Source of the DNA: Flavobacteriaceae bacterium | GTDB lineage: Bacteria; Bacteroidota; Bacteroidia; Flavobacteriales; Flavobacteriaceae | Direction of reading: 5' to 3' | Length of the DNA: 46,095 bases | Assembly (NCBI GenBank): GCA_029243165.1 | Contig: JAQWSN010000029.1 | Location: 1-46,095 of the forward strand | Shown: positions 17,645-26,548 of the stretch, piece by piece | How positions within the stretch are numbered: position 1 is the first letter of the stretch | Layout: each line of letters starts with the position of its first letter | The notes under the pieces: generated by a model | Told to the model about the DNA's origin: nothing | Seen by the model: only the letters and a program-made list of their open reading frames with translations | Databases searched by the model: none | Translations under genes and position numbers: made by a program

Positions 17645-19645
17645 CTATTTATACGATCGTGTTTTTACTTCAATTTCTTCGTAATCCAATTGCTCCTTGT
17701 GCAATTTTGCTTTTGCTGGCTCTCCCTTAAATTCCCATGCGGAAACATAAGTGAAGTTTTCATCGTCTCGCATTGCTTCTCCCTCAGGGGTTTGAGACTC
17801 TTCTCTAAAATGACCGCCACAAGACTCGTTGCGTTCCAAGGCATCTTTAGCAAATAACTCTCCAAGCTCTAGAAAATCGGCAACTCGTGCTGCCTTAGCA
17901 AGTTCAGGGTTAAATTCTCCTGTTGATCCCGGTACTTTCACATTTTTATAAAAATCTTCTCGTAGGGATTTAATCTCTGTAATGGCCTCGTTTAAACCTT
18001 TAGTATTTCTTGACATTCCACATTTGTCCCACATGATTTTACCCAGTTTCCGGTGATAATAATCTACCGTATGGGTTCCATCATTATTGACAAAAGCTTC
18101 CATTTGTGCTTTCACTGAAGCTTCTGCTTTTTCAAATTCGGGTAGGTCCGTATCAATGGTTCCTGTCCGGATATCGTCCGCTAAATAATCCCCGATGGTG
18201 TAAGGCAAAACAAAATAACCATCTGCTAGACCTTGCATAAGTGCGGAAGCTCCCAAGCGGTTTGCCCCGTGATCTGAAAAATTCGCTTCCCCAATGGCAT
18301 AGCATCCTGGAATGGAAGTCATCAGGTTGTAATCTACCCAAACCCCTCCCATAGTGTAATGAACTGCTGGATAGATCATCATGGGTGTTTCGTAAGGATT
18401 CTGATCCACAATTTTTTCATACATCTGGAACAGATTTCCATATTTGGCTCGAATTACGTCTTGGCCTAATTTTTTGACAAGGGCTGCATCATTTTCGTCT
18501 AGACCTTTGACATGAGCCTGCTCCTTTCCATACCTTTGGATAGCAGCAGCAAAATCCAAGTAAACAGCTTCACCAGTCTTGTTGACTCCATAACCCTCAT
18601 CACAACGTTCTTTAGCAGCTCTGGAAGCTACATCGCGTGGGACTAAATTACCGAAGGCTGGATAGCGTCTTTCCAGATAGTAATCCCGATCTTCTTCTTT
18701 TAAATCAGTAGGTTTTAATCGACCCTCACGAATCGCCTTGACATCTTCTAATTTTTTCGGTACCCATATTCTACCATCGTTTCGAAGAGATTCAGACATT
18801 AAAGTCAGTTTGGATTGATGTTCTCCAGAAACAGGGATACAAGTGGGGTGAATTTGGGTAAAACAAGGATTGGCAAAATGCGCTCCTTTTTTGTGAATTT
18901 TCCAAGCGGCAGAGACATTACTCCCCATGGCATTGGTAGATAAGAAAAATACATTTCCGTACCCCCCAGAAGCGATAACAACTGCATGAGCACTATGGCG
19001 TTCTAATTTTCCGTTCACTAAGTTTCGTGCAATGATTCCTCTAGCTTTCCCGTCCACAACCACAAGTTCCATCATTTCATGACGGTTGTACATTTTAATT
19101 TTACCTCTTCCAATCTGGCGATTCATCGCAGAATAAGCTCCCAACAACAACTGCTGACCCGTTTGGCCTTTGGCATAAAAAGTTCGAGATACTAAAACCC
19201 CTCCAAAAGAACGATTATCTAGCAATCCTCCATAATCTCTAGCAAAAGGAACTCCTTGTGCTACACACTGATCAATGATATTGGTAGAAACTTCAGCCAA
19301 GCGATGGACATTGGCTTCTCTAGAGCGGTAGTCCCCTCCTTTGATTGTGTCATAAAAAAGGCGGTAGGTGGAATCCCCATCTCCTTGATAATTTTTTGCA
19401 GCATTAATTCCTCCTTGAGCAGCGATTGAGTGTGCGCGTCGAGGAGAATCTTGAAAACAAAATGTTTTTACATTGTAGCCCAATTCGGCTAAAGTAGCAG
19501 AAGCAGAAGCTCCGGCCAAACCTGTTCCAACGACAATAACATCAATCAAACGCTTGTTCGCAGGGCTGACCAAGTTAATATTACTTTTATGCTTTGTCCA
19601 CTTATCCGCTAAGGGTCCTTTAGGAATTTTAGAATCTAGTGCCAT
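17645..19645 (-). CDS. sdhA: Succinate dehydrogenase / fumarate reductase flavoprotein subunit
   Basis: Catalytic FAD subunit of complex II, oxidising succinate to fumarate in the TCA cycle. The dinucleotide motif G-T-G-L-A-G is at residues 40-45, and the covalent-FAD segment [13 protein letters not shown] starts at His72. Substrate-site elements include [13 protein letters not shown] and [10 protein letters not shown]. At 666 residues it is the longer Bacteroidetes/B. subtilis-type form. It has one base between its start and the sdhC stop and one before sdhB, so the three must be translated from one message. Confidence 0.97.
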   Translation of the reverse strand: MALDSKIPKGPLADKWTKHKSNINLVSPANKRLIDVIVVGTGLAGASASATLAELGYNVKTFCFQDSPRRAHSIAAQGGINAAKNYQGDGDSTYRLFYDTIKGGDYRSREANVHRLAEVSTNIIDQCVAQGVPFARDYGGLLDNRSFGGVLVSRTFYAKGQTGQQLLLGAYSAMNRQIGRGKIKMYNRHEMMELVVVDGKARGIIARNLVNGKLERHSAHAVVIASGGYGNVFFLSTNAMGSNVSAAWKIHKKGAHFANPCFTQIHPTCIPVSGEHQSKLTLMSESLRNDGRIWVPKKLEDVKAIREGRLKPTDLKEEDRDYYLERRYPAFGNLVPRDVASRAAKERCDEGYGVNKTGEAVYLDFAAAIQRYGKEQAHVKGLDENDAALVKKLGQDVIRAKYGNLFQMYEKIVDQNPYETPMMIYPAVHYTMGGVWVDYNLMTSIPGCYAIGEANFSDHGANRLGASALMQGLADGYFVLPYTIGDYLADDIRTGTIDTDLPEFEKAEASVKAQMEAFVNNDGTHTVDYYHRKLGKIMWDKCGMSRNTKGLNEAITEIKSLREDFYKNVKVPGSTGEFNPELAKAARVADFLELGELFAKDALERNESCGGHFREESQTPEGEAMRDDENFTYVSAWEFKGEPAKAKLHKEQLDYEEIEVKTRSYK

Positions 19646-19646
19646 A

Positions 19647-20306
19647 TTAAAATGCGGTTAAATGATGAAACAATGCGATGAATACAAATCCAATAGGAAC
19701 TACGATAGAGAACGCTACTGTAATTGATTTGATCGCTTTTGAGTATTTATTATTCAAACCTACGGATTGAAAAGATGAAGCAAACCCATGGTACAAATGG
19801 AGTGCTAAGAAAACAAAGGAAAGGGTGTAAATACCAACTCGAACAGGGTTTTCAAACCTGTGGACCAATTCTTCAAAATAACGGTTTGGATCAAGTGGTA
19901 AAACCTCTACATATTTGTAGTTCATTTCAGGCACCCAAAAATCATAAAGGTGCAATCCTAAAAAAGAAAGGATAACAATTCCTGATAAAATCATGTTTCT
20001 AGATACCCAAGGGGCATTGGCTCCTCCTTTGTAACTTTTGTATTTGTGTTCTCTTGATTTCCAATTCTGAAGTTCAAGAACAAAACCCATGGTAAAGTGA
20101 AATAAAACCCCCAATATTAAAATGGGCTGAAATACATACTGTACCAAAGGATTATTCCCCATAAAATGCGAGATTTCATTGAAAAGGGTTTCACTAAAAA
20201 CAGAAGTAATGTTGATGGCAAAATGTTGGGTTAGAAACACAATCAAAAAGAGTCCAGAAAGCGCCATGGTAAGTTTCCTTCCAATTGAAGAGGCTATTAA
20301 AGTCAT
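19647..20306 (-). CDS. sdhC: Succinate dehydrogenase cytochrome b558 subunit
   Basis: Single membrane anchor subunit that carries heme b and reduces menaquinone. The 219 residues form about five hydrophobic segments with histidines placed for heme ligation (for example [29 protein letters not shown]). This is the fused, SdhD-less type found in Bacteroidetes. It is first in the sdhCAB operon, and a good -7/-33 promoter lies just upstream at 20326-20356. Confidence 0.95.
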   Translation of the reverse strand: MTLIASSIGRKLTMALSGLFLIVFLTQHFAINITSVFSETLFNEISHFMGNNPLVQYVFQPILILGVLFHFTMGFVLELQNWKSREHKYKSYKGGANAPWVSRNMILSGIVILSFLGLHLYDFWVPEMNYKYVEVLPLDPNRYFEELVHRFENPVRVGIYTLSFVFLALHLYHGFASSFQSVGLNNKYSKAIKSITVAFSIVVPIGFVFIALFHHLTAF

Positions 20307-20325
20307 AAGGTTTCAATTTGTGTTA

Positions 20326-20356
20326 CAAAATTAAGGCATAAACAGTCACCAACAAA
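20326..20356 (-). promoter_or_regulatory. Candidate promoter of sdhCAB
   Basis: On the minus strand a TAATTTTG (positions 20333-20326) matches the Bacteroidetes -7 consensus TAnnTTTG. A TTTG (20356-20353) lies 19 bases upstream of it as the -33 element. Transcription would begin near 20320, giving a leader of about 14 bases before the sdhC ATG. Confidence 0.6.
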
Positions 20357-20507
20357 CTGGTTTGGCGTATTTTTATGAATTAGGTTCGGTTCTCCTAAAA
20401 AAACCTTTAATCTGTTTAACATTACTTCAATTTTTGACCTACTCTGGCTAAAATGAATGAACAAAAACAATCGTTTTAACGTCTTAACTTTTCTTTTAAA
20501 ATTGAAA

Positions 20508-20521
20508 AAAACAGCTGTTTT
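20508..20521. promoter_or_regulatory. 14-bp perfect palindrome upstream of pepP
   Basis: The sequence AAAACAGCTGTTTT is its own reverse complement and lies 40 bases before the pepP start. It could be an operator or the stem of a small hairpin; nothing ties it to a known regulator. Confidence 0.35.
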
Positions 20522-20560
20522 AAATTTTAAAAATCAATTACCTTAGTAAAAAACAAAAAA

Positions 20561-21853
20561 ATGCGATATCATCCCTTAACTGCTTCCGTTTACATAAAGA
20601 ATAGAAAGCACTTTGTCAATGCCTTAGAGCCTAGAAGTTTAGCCATCTTCAATTCAAATGATATTTATCCTACAGGCGCAGATAGTACCTTACCCTTTGA
20701 ACAGCATCGTGATTTGTTCTATTTGTGTGGTATCGATCAAGAAGAAAGTATTTTACTTCTTTTTCCAGATGCTTTTGAAAAAAAGCACAAGGAAATTCTT
20801 TTTATTAGGGAGACCAATGAACATATTGCCGTTTGGGAAGGTGCTAAACTCACTAAAAAACAAGCTCGAGAACTGAGTGGTATCGAAACCGTTTATTGGC
20901 TTAGTGAATTCAATCGTGTTTTTCAGCAACTAAGTACCCAATGCGATTGCTTTTACTTTAACACAAACGAACACTACCGTCAGGCAGTAGAAACGCAAAC
21001 TCGAGAAGATCGTTTTATCGCTTGGTGCAAAAAAACCTATCCCGCTCATAGGGTTGGGAAAAGCAATCCTATTTTACAAAAATTAAGAGCTGTTAAAGCA
21101 CCAGAAGAAATCAATCAAATTCAACAAGCTTGCGACATTACAGAAAAAGGATTTCGTAGAATTTTATCGTTTATCAAACCCGGAGTTTGGGAATATGAAA
21201 TTGAGGCGGAATTGGCACACGAGTTTATTCGAAATCGATCCAAAGGCTTTGCCTACACACCCATTATTGCTTCTGGACAAAATGCCAATGTTCTCCATTA
21301 CATTGAAAATAATAAACAGTGCAAGGAGGGTGAATTAATTCTGATGGATGTTGCAGCTGAATACGGTAATTATTCAAGTGACCTAACCCGAACCGTTCCC
21401 GTATCGGGAAAATTTACTTCCAGACAAAAAGAAGTTTATGAATCTGTTTTAAAGGTTAAAAAAGAAGCAACCAAATTGTTAGTTCCAGGGACAATCTGGA
21501 AAGAATTTCATGTAGAGGTTGGCAAACTTATGACCTCTGAGCTATTGAAACTTGGGCTTTTAAATAAAGTAGATATTCAGAATGAAAGTTCTGAAAAACC
21601 AGCTTACAAAAAATATTTCATGCATGGCACATCACACCACATGGGCTTGGACACTCACGATTATGGCTTACTGCACCTACCCATGGAAGCCAATATGGTT
21701 TTTACAGTTGAACCAGGGATTTACATTCCCGAAGAAGGGTTTGGTGTTCGTTTGGAAGATGACGTTGTGATCCAATCTAAAGGAGAACCACTCAACCTAA
21801 TGGATTCAATTCCTATTGAGATAGAAGAAATTGAGACCTTAATGAACGCATAA
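20561..21853 (+). CDS. pepP: Xaa-Pro aminopeptidase (aminopeptidase P)
   Basis: Removes N-terminal residues that precede proline. It has the N-terminal AMP-N domain (about residues 1-140) and the creatinase/pita-bread metallopeptidase domain (about 175-425). Two-metal ligands are visible in order: Asp in LMDVAAEYG, Asp in YSSDLTRT, His in GTSHHMGLDTHD, Glu in TVEPGIYIP and Glu in GVRLEDDVV. Length of 430 residues is normal. It is monocistronic, divergent from sdhC and closed by a hairpin terminator. Confidence 0.94.
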   Translation: MRYHPLTASVYIKNRKHFVNALEPRSLAIFNSNDIYPTGADSTLPFEQHRDLFYLCGIDQEESILLLFPDAFEKKHKEILFIRETNEHIAVWEGAKLTKKQARELSGIETVYWLSEFNRVFQQLSTQCDCFYFNTNEHYRQAVETQTREDRFIAWCKKTYPAHRVGKSNPILQKLRAVKAPEEINQIQQACDITEKGFRRILSFIKPGVWEYEIEAELAHEFIRNRSKGFAYTPIIASGQNANVLHYIENNKQCKEGELILMDVAAEYGNYSSDLTRTVPVSGKFTSRQKEVYESVLKVKKEATKLLVPGTIWKEFHVEVGKLMTSELLKLGLLNKVDIQNESSEKPAYKKYFMHGTSHHMGLDTHDYGLLHLPMEANMVFTVEPGIYIPEEGFGVRLEDDVVIQSKGEPLNLMDSIPIEIEEIETLMNA

Positions 21854-21883
21854 AAAAAGCCTCCTTTAATTAGGAAGCTTTTT
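21854..21883. terminator. Bidirectional hairpin terminator between pepP and MFS gene
   Basis: Stem arms 21854-21865 and 21872-21883 (AAAAAGCCTCCT and AGGAAGCTTTTT) pair with one mismatch around a six-base TTAATT loop. The A- and T-rich ends make it work as a rho-independent terminator for both convergent genes. Confidence 0.8.
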
Positions 21884-21904
21884 GTGTTTATTTAATTGAA
21901 GTGC

Positions 21905-23113
21905 TTAAGCTTCAGCAGGTTTTAGTTTTCGTTGCCAGAAATACAGTATGGTAAACAATATGATTAAAATCCCTGGAAAGCCAATCATGTAAGTCAGTGT
22001 TTGCTGCCCAGCTGCCAAGTCAAGAGCTGTTCCTGTAAGTCCTTTTGTAGCTTGTTCTGCTGTAGAACTGTCAATCCAACTACCAATAATGGGTTGGAAA
22101 ATAGAACTTGAGAACATACCCATACCCCCAATAATTGACATCCCCAAAGCACCACTTGCTGGAATTTTTTCTGCTACAAAACCAATCATATTAGGCCAGA
22201 AATAACAAATTCCAAGGGCAAAGAAAATCGCGGCTACATAAACCATCGATCCCGTTTGGGTGCTAAATAAAAAGATTCCGATTGCAGCTAAAACTGCAGA
22301 ACCCAGTAAAACCCCTGTCTGGTCAAATTTATGTACAATATCTCCACCAAAATAGCGTCCTACTGCCATAAGACCCGTGATTAATGCTAAAATTACCATG
22401 GGTTGTGCGCCGCTGTTTTGCATGATCAAACTTGTCCACTGTTGGGGTCCAAATTCTGAAATAGCTGTTAGTGCCATACATGCTAACATAAAGAGGTAGA
22501 TCGGAGTAGCCATCGCTTTAAAATTTTCGCTCACTGAAGTTGCAGCCTCCACTTTGGGTTTTGGAAATTCTTGGCCATAAAATAAATACGCATAAATTAA
22601 GGTAGGGATCATGATGATCCAAATTTGAGATTGCCATCCAAGATCAGCGTCAGTCATAAATTTGGAGATTAAACTTCCTATCACAATTCCACCGGGAAAC
22701 CACATATGGAAACGATTTAAAAGAGTATTCATTTGCTTGCCCTCATAGGCATCAGCTATCATTGGATTACAAGCGGCTTCTGTACATCCGTTCCCAATCC
22801 CAATTAGAAGAGTTGAAATTAACAATCCAACGTAGCCCCCCGAATAAATGGTTAGTACAATTCCCAAAGTATGGGCGATAAAAGCAAAATACATGATTTT
22901 CTTAGGTCCAAGAGTATGATAGAATAATCCTCCTAGGATCATGGAAATTGGAAAGCCTAAAAACCACATGGAATTAATAAATCCAAGCTGTTGAGCACTT
23001 AAACTGAACGCTTCTCCTAATTGAGGTAAAATTCCAGCTCGAATGCTGAATGAAAAAGCAGTGGTAATCAGTGCAAAACAACGTCCATAAAAACGTCTGT
23101 TACTGTTTGTCAT
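21905..23113 (-). CDS. MFS transporter (probably sugar type)
   Basis: Twelve-helix major facilitator protein of 402 residues with the start RRFYGRCFALITTAFSFSIR. A conserved GNGCTEAACNPMIAD segment lies near residue 110 in helix 4, and RFHMWFPGGIVIGSL near 140. The pattern resembles the FucP/glucose-galactose branch often found in Bacteroidetes sugar loci, but no sugar gene is adjacent here. It lies on the same strand as the feo genes, about 100 bases after the Cys-rich mini-gene, so it may be separately transcribed. The substrate is not known. Confidence 0.85.
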   Translation of the reverse strand: MTNSNRRFYGRCFALITTAFSFSIRAGILPQLGEAFSLSAQQLGFINSMWFLGFPISMILGGLFYHTLGPKKIMYFAFIAHTLGIVLTIYSGGYVGLLISTLLIGIGNGCTEAACNPMIADAYEGKQMNTLLNRFHMWFPGGIVIGSLISKFMTDADLGWQSQIWIIMIPTLIYAYLFYGQEFPKPKVEAATSVSENFKAMATPIYLFMLACMALTAISEFGPQQWTSLIMQNSGAQPMVILALITGLMAVGRYFGGDIVHKFDQTGVLLGSAVLAAIGIFLFSTQTGSMVYVAAIFFALGICYFWPNMIGFVAEKIPASGALGMSIIGGMGMFSSSIFQPIIGSWIDSSTAEQATKGLTGTALDLAAGQQTLTYMIGFPGILIILFTILYFWQRKLKPAEA

Positions 23114-23136
23114 AATAGTTCAAATTTCAATTTTGT

Positions 23137-23165
23137 TATTCTAAAGATATATTTTTTTTAGAATA
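23137..23165. promoter_or_regulatory. Inverted repeat upstream of MFS gene
   Basis: TATTCTAAA at 23137-23145 and its exact complement TTTAGAATA at 23157-23165 surround an 11-base loop. It sits 24 bases before the MFS start. No T-run follows on the minus strand, so a regulatory site is more likely than a terminator. Confidence 0.4.
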
Positions 23166-23211
23166 GAACACTATGAGATTAAAATTTAAAGGAGATTTCA
23201 GTGTTAGTCTT

Positions 23212-23343
23212 TTAATGGCATCCACAGTCCGTGCCACAGGAAGCATTTTTTTTAGCCTTGGGTTTGGGCATCCATTTGAAAATCAAATAAGCTAGGGCAG
23301 ATACCACTGCAACTAAGACCAATACGTTCTGAATCCATTCCAT
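23212..23343 (-). CDS. FeoB-associated Cys-rich membrane mini-protein
   Basis: A 43-residue protein starting MEWIQNVLVL, with one membrane helix (about residues 3-24), a basic linker and a C-terminal Cys-rich tail (SCGTDCGCH). This layout matches the FeoB-associated Cys-rich membrane protein family (Pfam PF12669 type), placed after feoB in many Bacteroidetes and Firmicutes and thought to take the place of FeoC. Its ATG overlaps the feoB stop by one base, which fixes the start. An in-frame ATG at 23427 would add 28 residues lying inside feoB and is rejected. Confidence 0.85.
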   Translation of the reverse strand: MEWIQNVLVLVAVVSALAYLIFKWMPKPKAKKNASCGTDCGCH

Positions 23344-25433
23344 CAGGATAAAATTTGATAGGTTGAAAAGGCAATTACATAAGCCAATAAGGACATGCCA
23401 AACAACTGAATGGTAGGCCATTTCCAAGAATTTGTTTCCTTTTTAACAATAGCCAAAGTACTCATACATTGCATGGCAAAGGCGTAAAAAAGCATCAATG
23501 AAATTCCACTGGCAAGATCAAAAAGCGGTTTGCCATCTGCCCGAACTTCAGATCCCATTCGGCTTTTAATCGTTTCTTCGGCATCACTTTCCACGCTGTA
23601 AATGGTTGCAAGAGTACCCACAAAAACTTCACGGGCAGCAAAAGAACTGATCAAGGCAATTCCTATTTTCCAGTCGTAACCCAAAGGGGTAATGACCGGT
23701 TCAATAGATTTTCCCAAAATCCCGATGTAGGAATGTTCTAGCTTGTACGCATTGATCTTGTTGATTAGCGCTTCGCCTTTTAAGTTGACATGATTTTGGG
23801 ATACAATTTGCTCTGCGTTAGAAAAATCTTTACCCGGTCCGTAAGAAGCTAAAACCCATAGAAGAATGGATATTGCAAGAATAATTTTTCCAGCTTCGGT
23901 TACAAAAGTTCTCGTTTTTTCCCAGACGGTGATTCCAACATTTTTAATCAAGGGTAATTTGTAATTTGGCATTTCAACTACGAAATAACTTTTGGACTGG
24001 ATTTTTAAGGTTTTACTCAGTATCCAGGCTGAAATTAAGGCCATTCCAAAACCAATCAAATAAAGAAACATCAGCATCAGTCCTTGGTAATTGAGTCCAA
24101 AAAAAGACCCCTCAGGTATGACCAGTGCAATGAGAATAGCATACACGGGCAAACGTGCAGAACAAGTAGTGAAAGGGGTGACCAAAATGGTAATCAATCG
24201 CTCTTTCCAATTTTCGATGTTCCGAGTTGCCATCACAGCGGGTATGGCGCAAGCTGTTCCTGAGATTAGTGGAATGACACTTTTGCCATTTAATCCAAAA
24301 CGCCTCAACCCTCTATCCATTAAAAAGACCACTCGGCTCATGTAGCCCGACTCTTCCAGTAGTGAAATAAAGAAAAATAAGAATGCAATTTGAGGGATAA
24401 AGATGACGATCCCTCCCAAACCGGGAATGATTCCCTCAGCCAAAAGGTTTGTAAAAAGTCCTTCTGGAAGTTTGTTTTTGGTTTGCTCACTTAAAGAAGC
24501 AAAAGTTGTATCAATAAAATCTTGGGGGATACTACTCCAGTCAAAAATAGACTGAAAAATCGTCATCAGAATCACAAAGAAAATTACATAACCCCAGAAT
24601 TTATGAATGAGGATTCGATCCAATTTACTTCTCAGATCAGTAGCTGCTTCACGATCAATAATGAGGGTCTCTTTTAATGTCCCATTAATAAATTGATACC
24701 TTTTCACGGTTTCTTTTTGCTGTAATCTTTTCAAATAGGACTCAGGCTGTGTTTTGAAATCTGTTGCATCGGAAACTCTATTTCTATCAATTTTAGCAAA
24801 ATTTACGTCTTGGGTGATCACCAACCACAACTTGTACAATTGCTGATTAGGAAATGTTTTTTTTAAATTTTCAAAATAATCCTGGTCAATATGCTCCAAT
24901 TCAATTGTTGGTCGGGTCGATAGCTTTCTGTAGTCGATCAAATGATTTTTCAAAAGGTCTAAACCCTTATTCTCACGTGTACTGATCAAAGCAATTTTAG
25001 TATCCAACTTGGCTTCCAACAGAGGGATATCGATACTGATTCCCTTACGTTTCATTTGATCAGCCATATTGATTACCAATAGGGTTGGGATTCCCAGATC
25101 CTTTACTTGAGTAAACAACAACAAATTCCGTTTGAGATTTTCTACATCGGTTACTACCACAGCCACATCAGGAAAATCTTTGCTGTTTTTATTGAGCAAT
25201 AACTCAATAACAACACTTTCATCCATCGAAGAAGCGTTTAAACTGTAGGTTCCAGGCAGGTCAATGATATGCGCTTTAGTTGTTCGATTCAATTTGCAAA
25301 CCCCTTCTTTCTTTTCAACGGTAATTCCAGGATAATTTCCCACTTTTTGCGAGAGTCCCGTCAGTGTATTAAATACCGAAGTTTTACCCGTATTGGGATT
25401 CCCTAATAATGCGATATTCAAGGAAGTACTCAT
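23343..25433 (-). CDS. feoB: Ferrous iron transport protein B
   Basis: Fe(II) importer of the inner membrane. The N-terminal G-protein domain has G1 GNPNTGKT at residues 11-18, G3 DLPG, and G4 NMAD near residue 124. A membrane domain of 8-10 helices begins near residue 270. The two Gate-type segments (CAIPAVMATR and the repeated FAAREVFVGTLATIY) carry the conserved cysteine and glutamate. At 696 residues it is normal length for Bacteroidetes. It is followed with a one-base overlap by the Cys-rich mini-gene and preceded three bases upstream by feoA. Confidence 0.97.
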   Translation of the reverse strand: MSTSLNIALLGNPNTGKTSVFNTLTGLSQKVGNYPGITVEKKEGVCKLNRTTKAHIIDLPGTYSLNASSMDESVVIELLLNKNSKDFPDVAVVVTDVENLKRNLLLFTQVKDLGIPTLLVINMADQMKRKGISIDIPLLEAKLDTKIALISTRENKGLDLLKNHLIDYRKLSTRPTIELEHIDQDYFENLKKTFPNQQLYKLWLVITQDVNFAKIDRNRVSDATDFKTQPESYLKRLQQKETVKRYQFINGTLKETLIIDREAATDLRSKLDRILIHKFWGYVIFFVILMTIFQSIFDWSSIPQDFIDTTFASLSEQTKNKLPEGLFTNLLAEGIIPGLGGIVIFIPQIAFLFFFISLLEESGYMSRVVFLMDRGLRRFGLNGKSVIPLISGTACAIPAVMATRNIENWKERLITILVTPFTTCSARLPVYAILIALVIPEGSFFGLNYQGLMLMFLYLIGFGMALISAWILSKTLKIQSKSYFVVEMPNYKLPLIKNVGITVWEKTRTFVTEAGKIILAISILLWVLASYGPGKDFSNAEQIVSQNHVNLKGEALINKINAYKLEHSYIGILGKSIEPVITPLGYDWKIGIALISSFAAREVFVGTLATIYSVESDAEETIKSRMGSEVRADGKPLFDLASGISLMLFYAFAMQCMSTLAIVKKETNSWKWPTIQLFGMSLLAYVIAFSTYQILS

Positions 25434-25436
25434 GCG

Positions 25437-25664
25437 CTATTTTATCAATCGAACAAAGATATGCTGTGCTGTTTCTTTTCTTATCGCCAGATGAGATTCA
25501 TCAATTTTTAGGTACAAGGGGTCGTTAAATGGAGCCTTTTGAATCAAAGAAATACTGTTTCCAGGCAGACATCCCATTTCAATCAACTTTAATGGGAGCT
25601 GGTCCGTTTCTATGGTTTCTATTGTTGCTTGCTCGCCCTTAGTAAGTTGATCCAGTGGAATCAT
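25437..25664 (-). CDS. feoA: Ferrous iron transport protein A
   Basis: Small cytosolic SH3-like protein (75 residues) that supports FeoB. The pattern LPLKLIEMGCLPGNSISLIQKAPFNDPLYLKI and the ending LAIRKETAQHIFV are typical of FeoA. It is first in feoA-feoB-mini-protein. A -7-like element at 25687-25694 and repeats near the start are noted separately. Confidence 0.93.
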   Translation of the reverse strand: MIPLDQLTKGEQATIETIETDQLPLKLIEMGCLPGNSISLIQKAPFNDPLYLKIDESHLAIRKETAQHIFVRLIK

Positions 25665-25686
25665 TATTTAGAATCATTTTAAAGAA

Positions 25687-25694
25687 CAAAAGTA
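25687..25694 (-). promoter_or_regulatory. Candidate -7 element of the feo operon
   Basis: TACTTTTG on the minus strand fits TAnnTTTG, 23 bases before the feoA start. No good -33 TTTG was found at the normal spacing, so confidence is limited. Confidence 0.45.
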
Positions 25695-25735
25695 GGAAAA
25701 TAACTTTCTTTTAAGAGGAAAAGCAAATTAAAAAA

Positions 25736-26416
25736 TTAGGGATTGGGGTATTCTTGCTTTAGAATAAAAATATCGGCAATCAAGGTTTTCATTGCTTCCA
25801 AGTCAGTCCCATCGTAAAAACCTCGTATGCGTTGGTCTGGATCAACCAAAATAAAATTTTCAGTATGAATCATATCAAACGGACCTCCGTCTCCATCGTC
25901 CTTCACGGCTAGATAGGATTTTCTTGCAAGTGAATATATTTCCTTTTTGTTCCCCGTGAGCAAATTCCATTTGGAATCAACAACTCCTTTTTCTAAAGCA
26001 TATTTTTTCAGTTGTGCAACCGAATCTATTTTAGGAGTAACACTGTAAGATAAAAACATGACCTGAGGATCTTTCAAAAATTCATTTTGCAAACCTCCCA
26101 TATTGGCTGTCATTTTTGGGCATATGGTGGGACAGGTTGTAAAGAAAAAATCCGCAACATAAATTTTCCCATTGTAATTTTTTTCAGAAATTAATTTTCC
26201 ATTCTGGTTGGTCAGTGAAAAGGGAGCTATTTTATGAAATTTTTTTTTGTGCTGCAGGGTACTGTCAACAAGTTCATAATTAACCATCGAGGGTTGATAA
26301 ATAGGAAGTAGTTTCTGGGGTTTTAGCGCATTGTAAAATAGTGCAAGTATCCCCCCAGACAGGATTAGGAACACAGTAATAAAGCTCCTGTATTTTTTAA
26401 AATTCCTTTTCATCAT
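25736..26416 (-). CDS. SCO1/SenC family copper-binding thioredoxin-like protein
   Basis: Membrane-anchored copper chaperone or thiol oxidoreductase that helps build the CuA site of cytochrome c oxidase. One N-terminal helix (residues 11-28) is followed by a periplasmic thioredoxin fold. The metal ligands are Cys95 and Cys99 (TTCPTICPKM) and His184 (DMIHTENF). Length of 226 residues is usual. A TAAATTTG element (26437-26430, minus strand) 14 bases upstream may be its -7 box. No oxidase genes are nearby. Confidence 0.92.
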   Translation of the reverse strand: MMKRNFKKYRSFITVFLILSGGILALFYNALKPQKLLPIYQPSMVNYELVDSTLQHKKKFHKIAPFSLTNQNGKLISEKNYNGKIYVADFFFTTCPTICPKMTANMGGLQNEFLKDPQVMFLSYSVTPKIDSVAQLKKYALEKGVVDSKWNLLTGNKKEIYSLARKSYLAVKDDGDGGPFDMIHTENFILVDPDQRIRGFYDGTDLEAMKTLIADIFILKQEYPNP

Positions 26417-26429
26417 TTATTTTAAAGTG

Positions 26430-26437
26430 CAAATTTA
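26430..26437 (-). promoter_or_regulatory. Candidate -7 element of SCO gene
   Basis: TAAATTTG on the minus strand fits TAnnTTTG, 14 bases before the SCO start codon. The nearest TTTG upstream is 25 bases away, slightly long for a -33 element. Confidence 0.4.
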
Positions 26438-26548
26438 AAGTTTCTAAAGCTTATATCGAATTCAAAAACTTAAAAGAATGGTAAAAGATGTTTTGAATTT
26501 TTATTATGTAGGCTATTGTAGTACTTTTGCCTGAATCAAAAAAAATCT

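Noticed and set aside
23137-23165. Inverted repeat as rho-independent terminator of the feo operon
   Set aside because: No T-run follows the stem on the minus strand.
23344-23427. Upstream start for the Cys-rich mini-protein
   Set aside because: Lies wholly inside the feoB frame and is not needed for the single-helix Cys-rich family layout.
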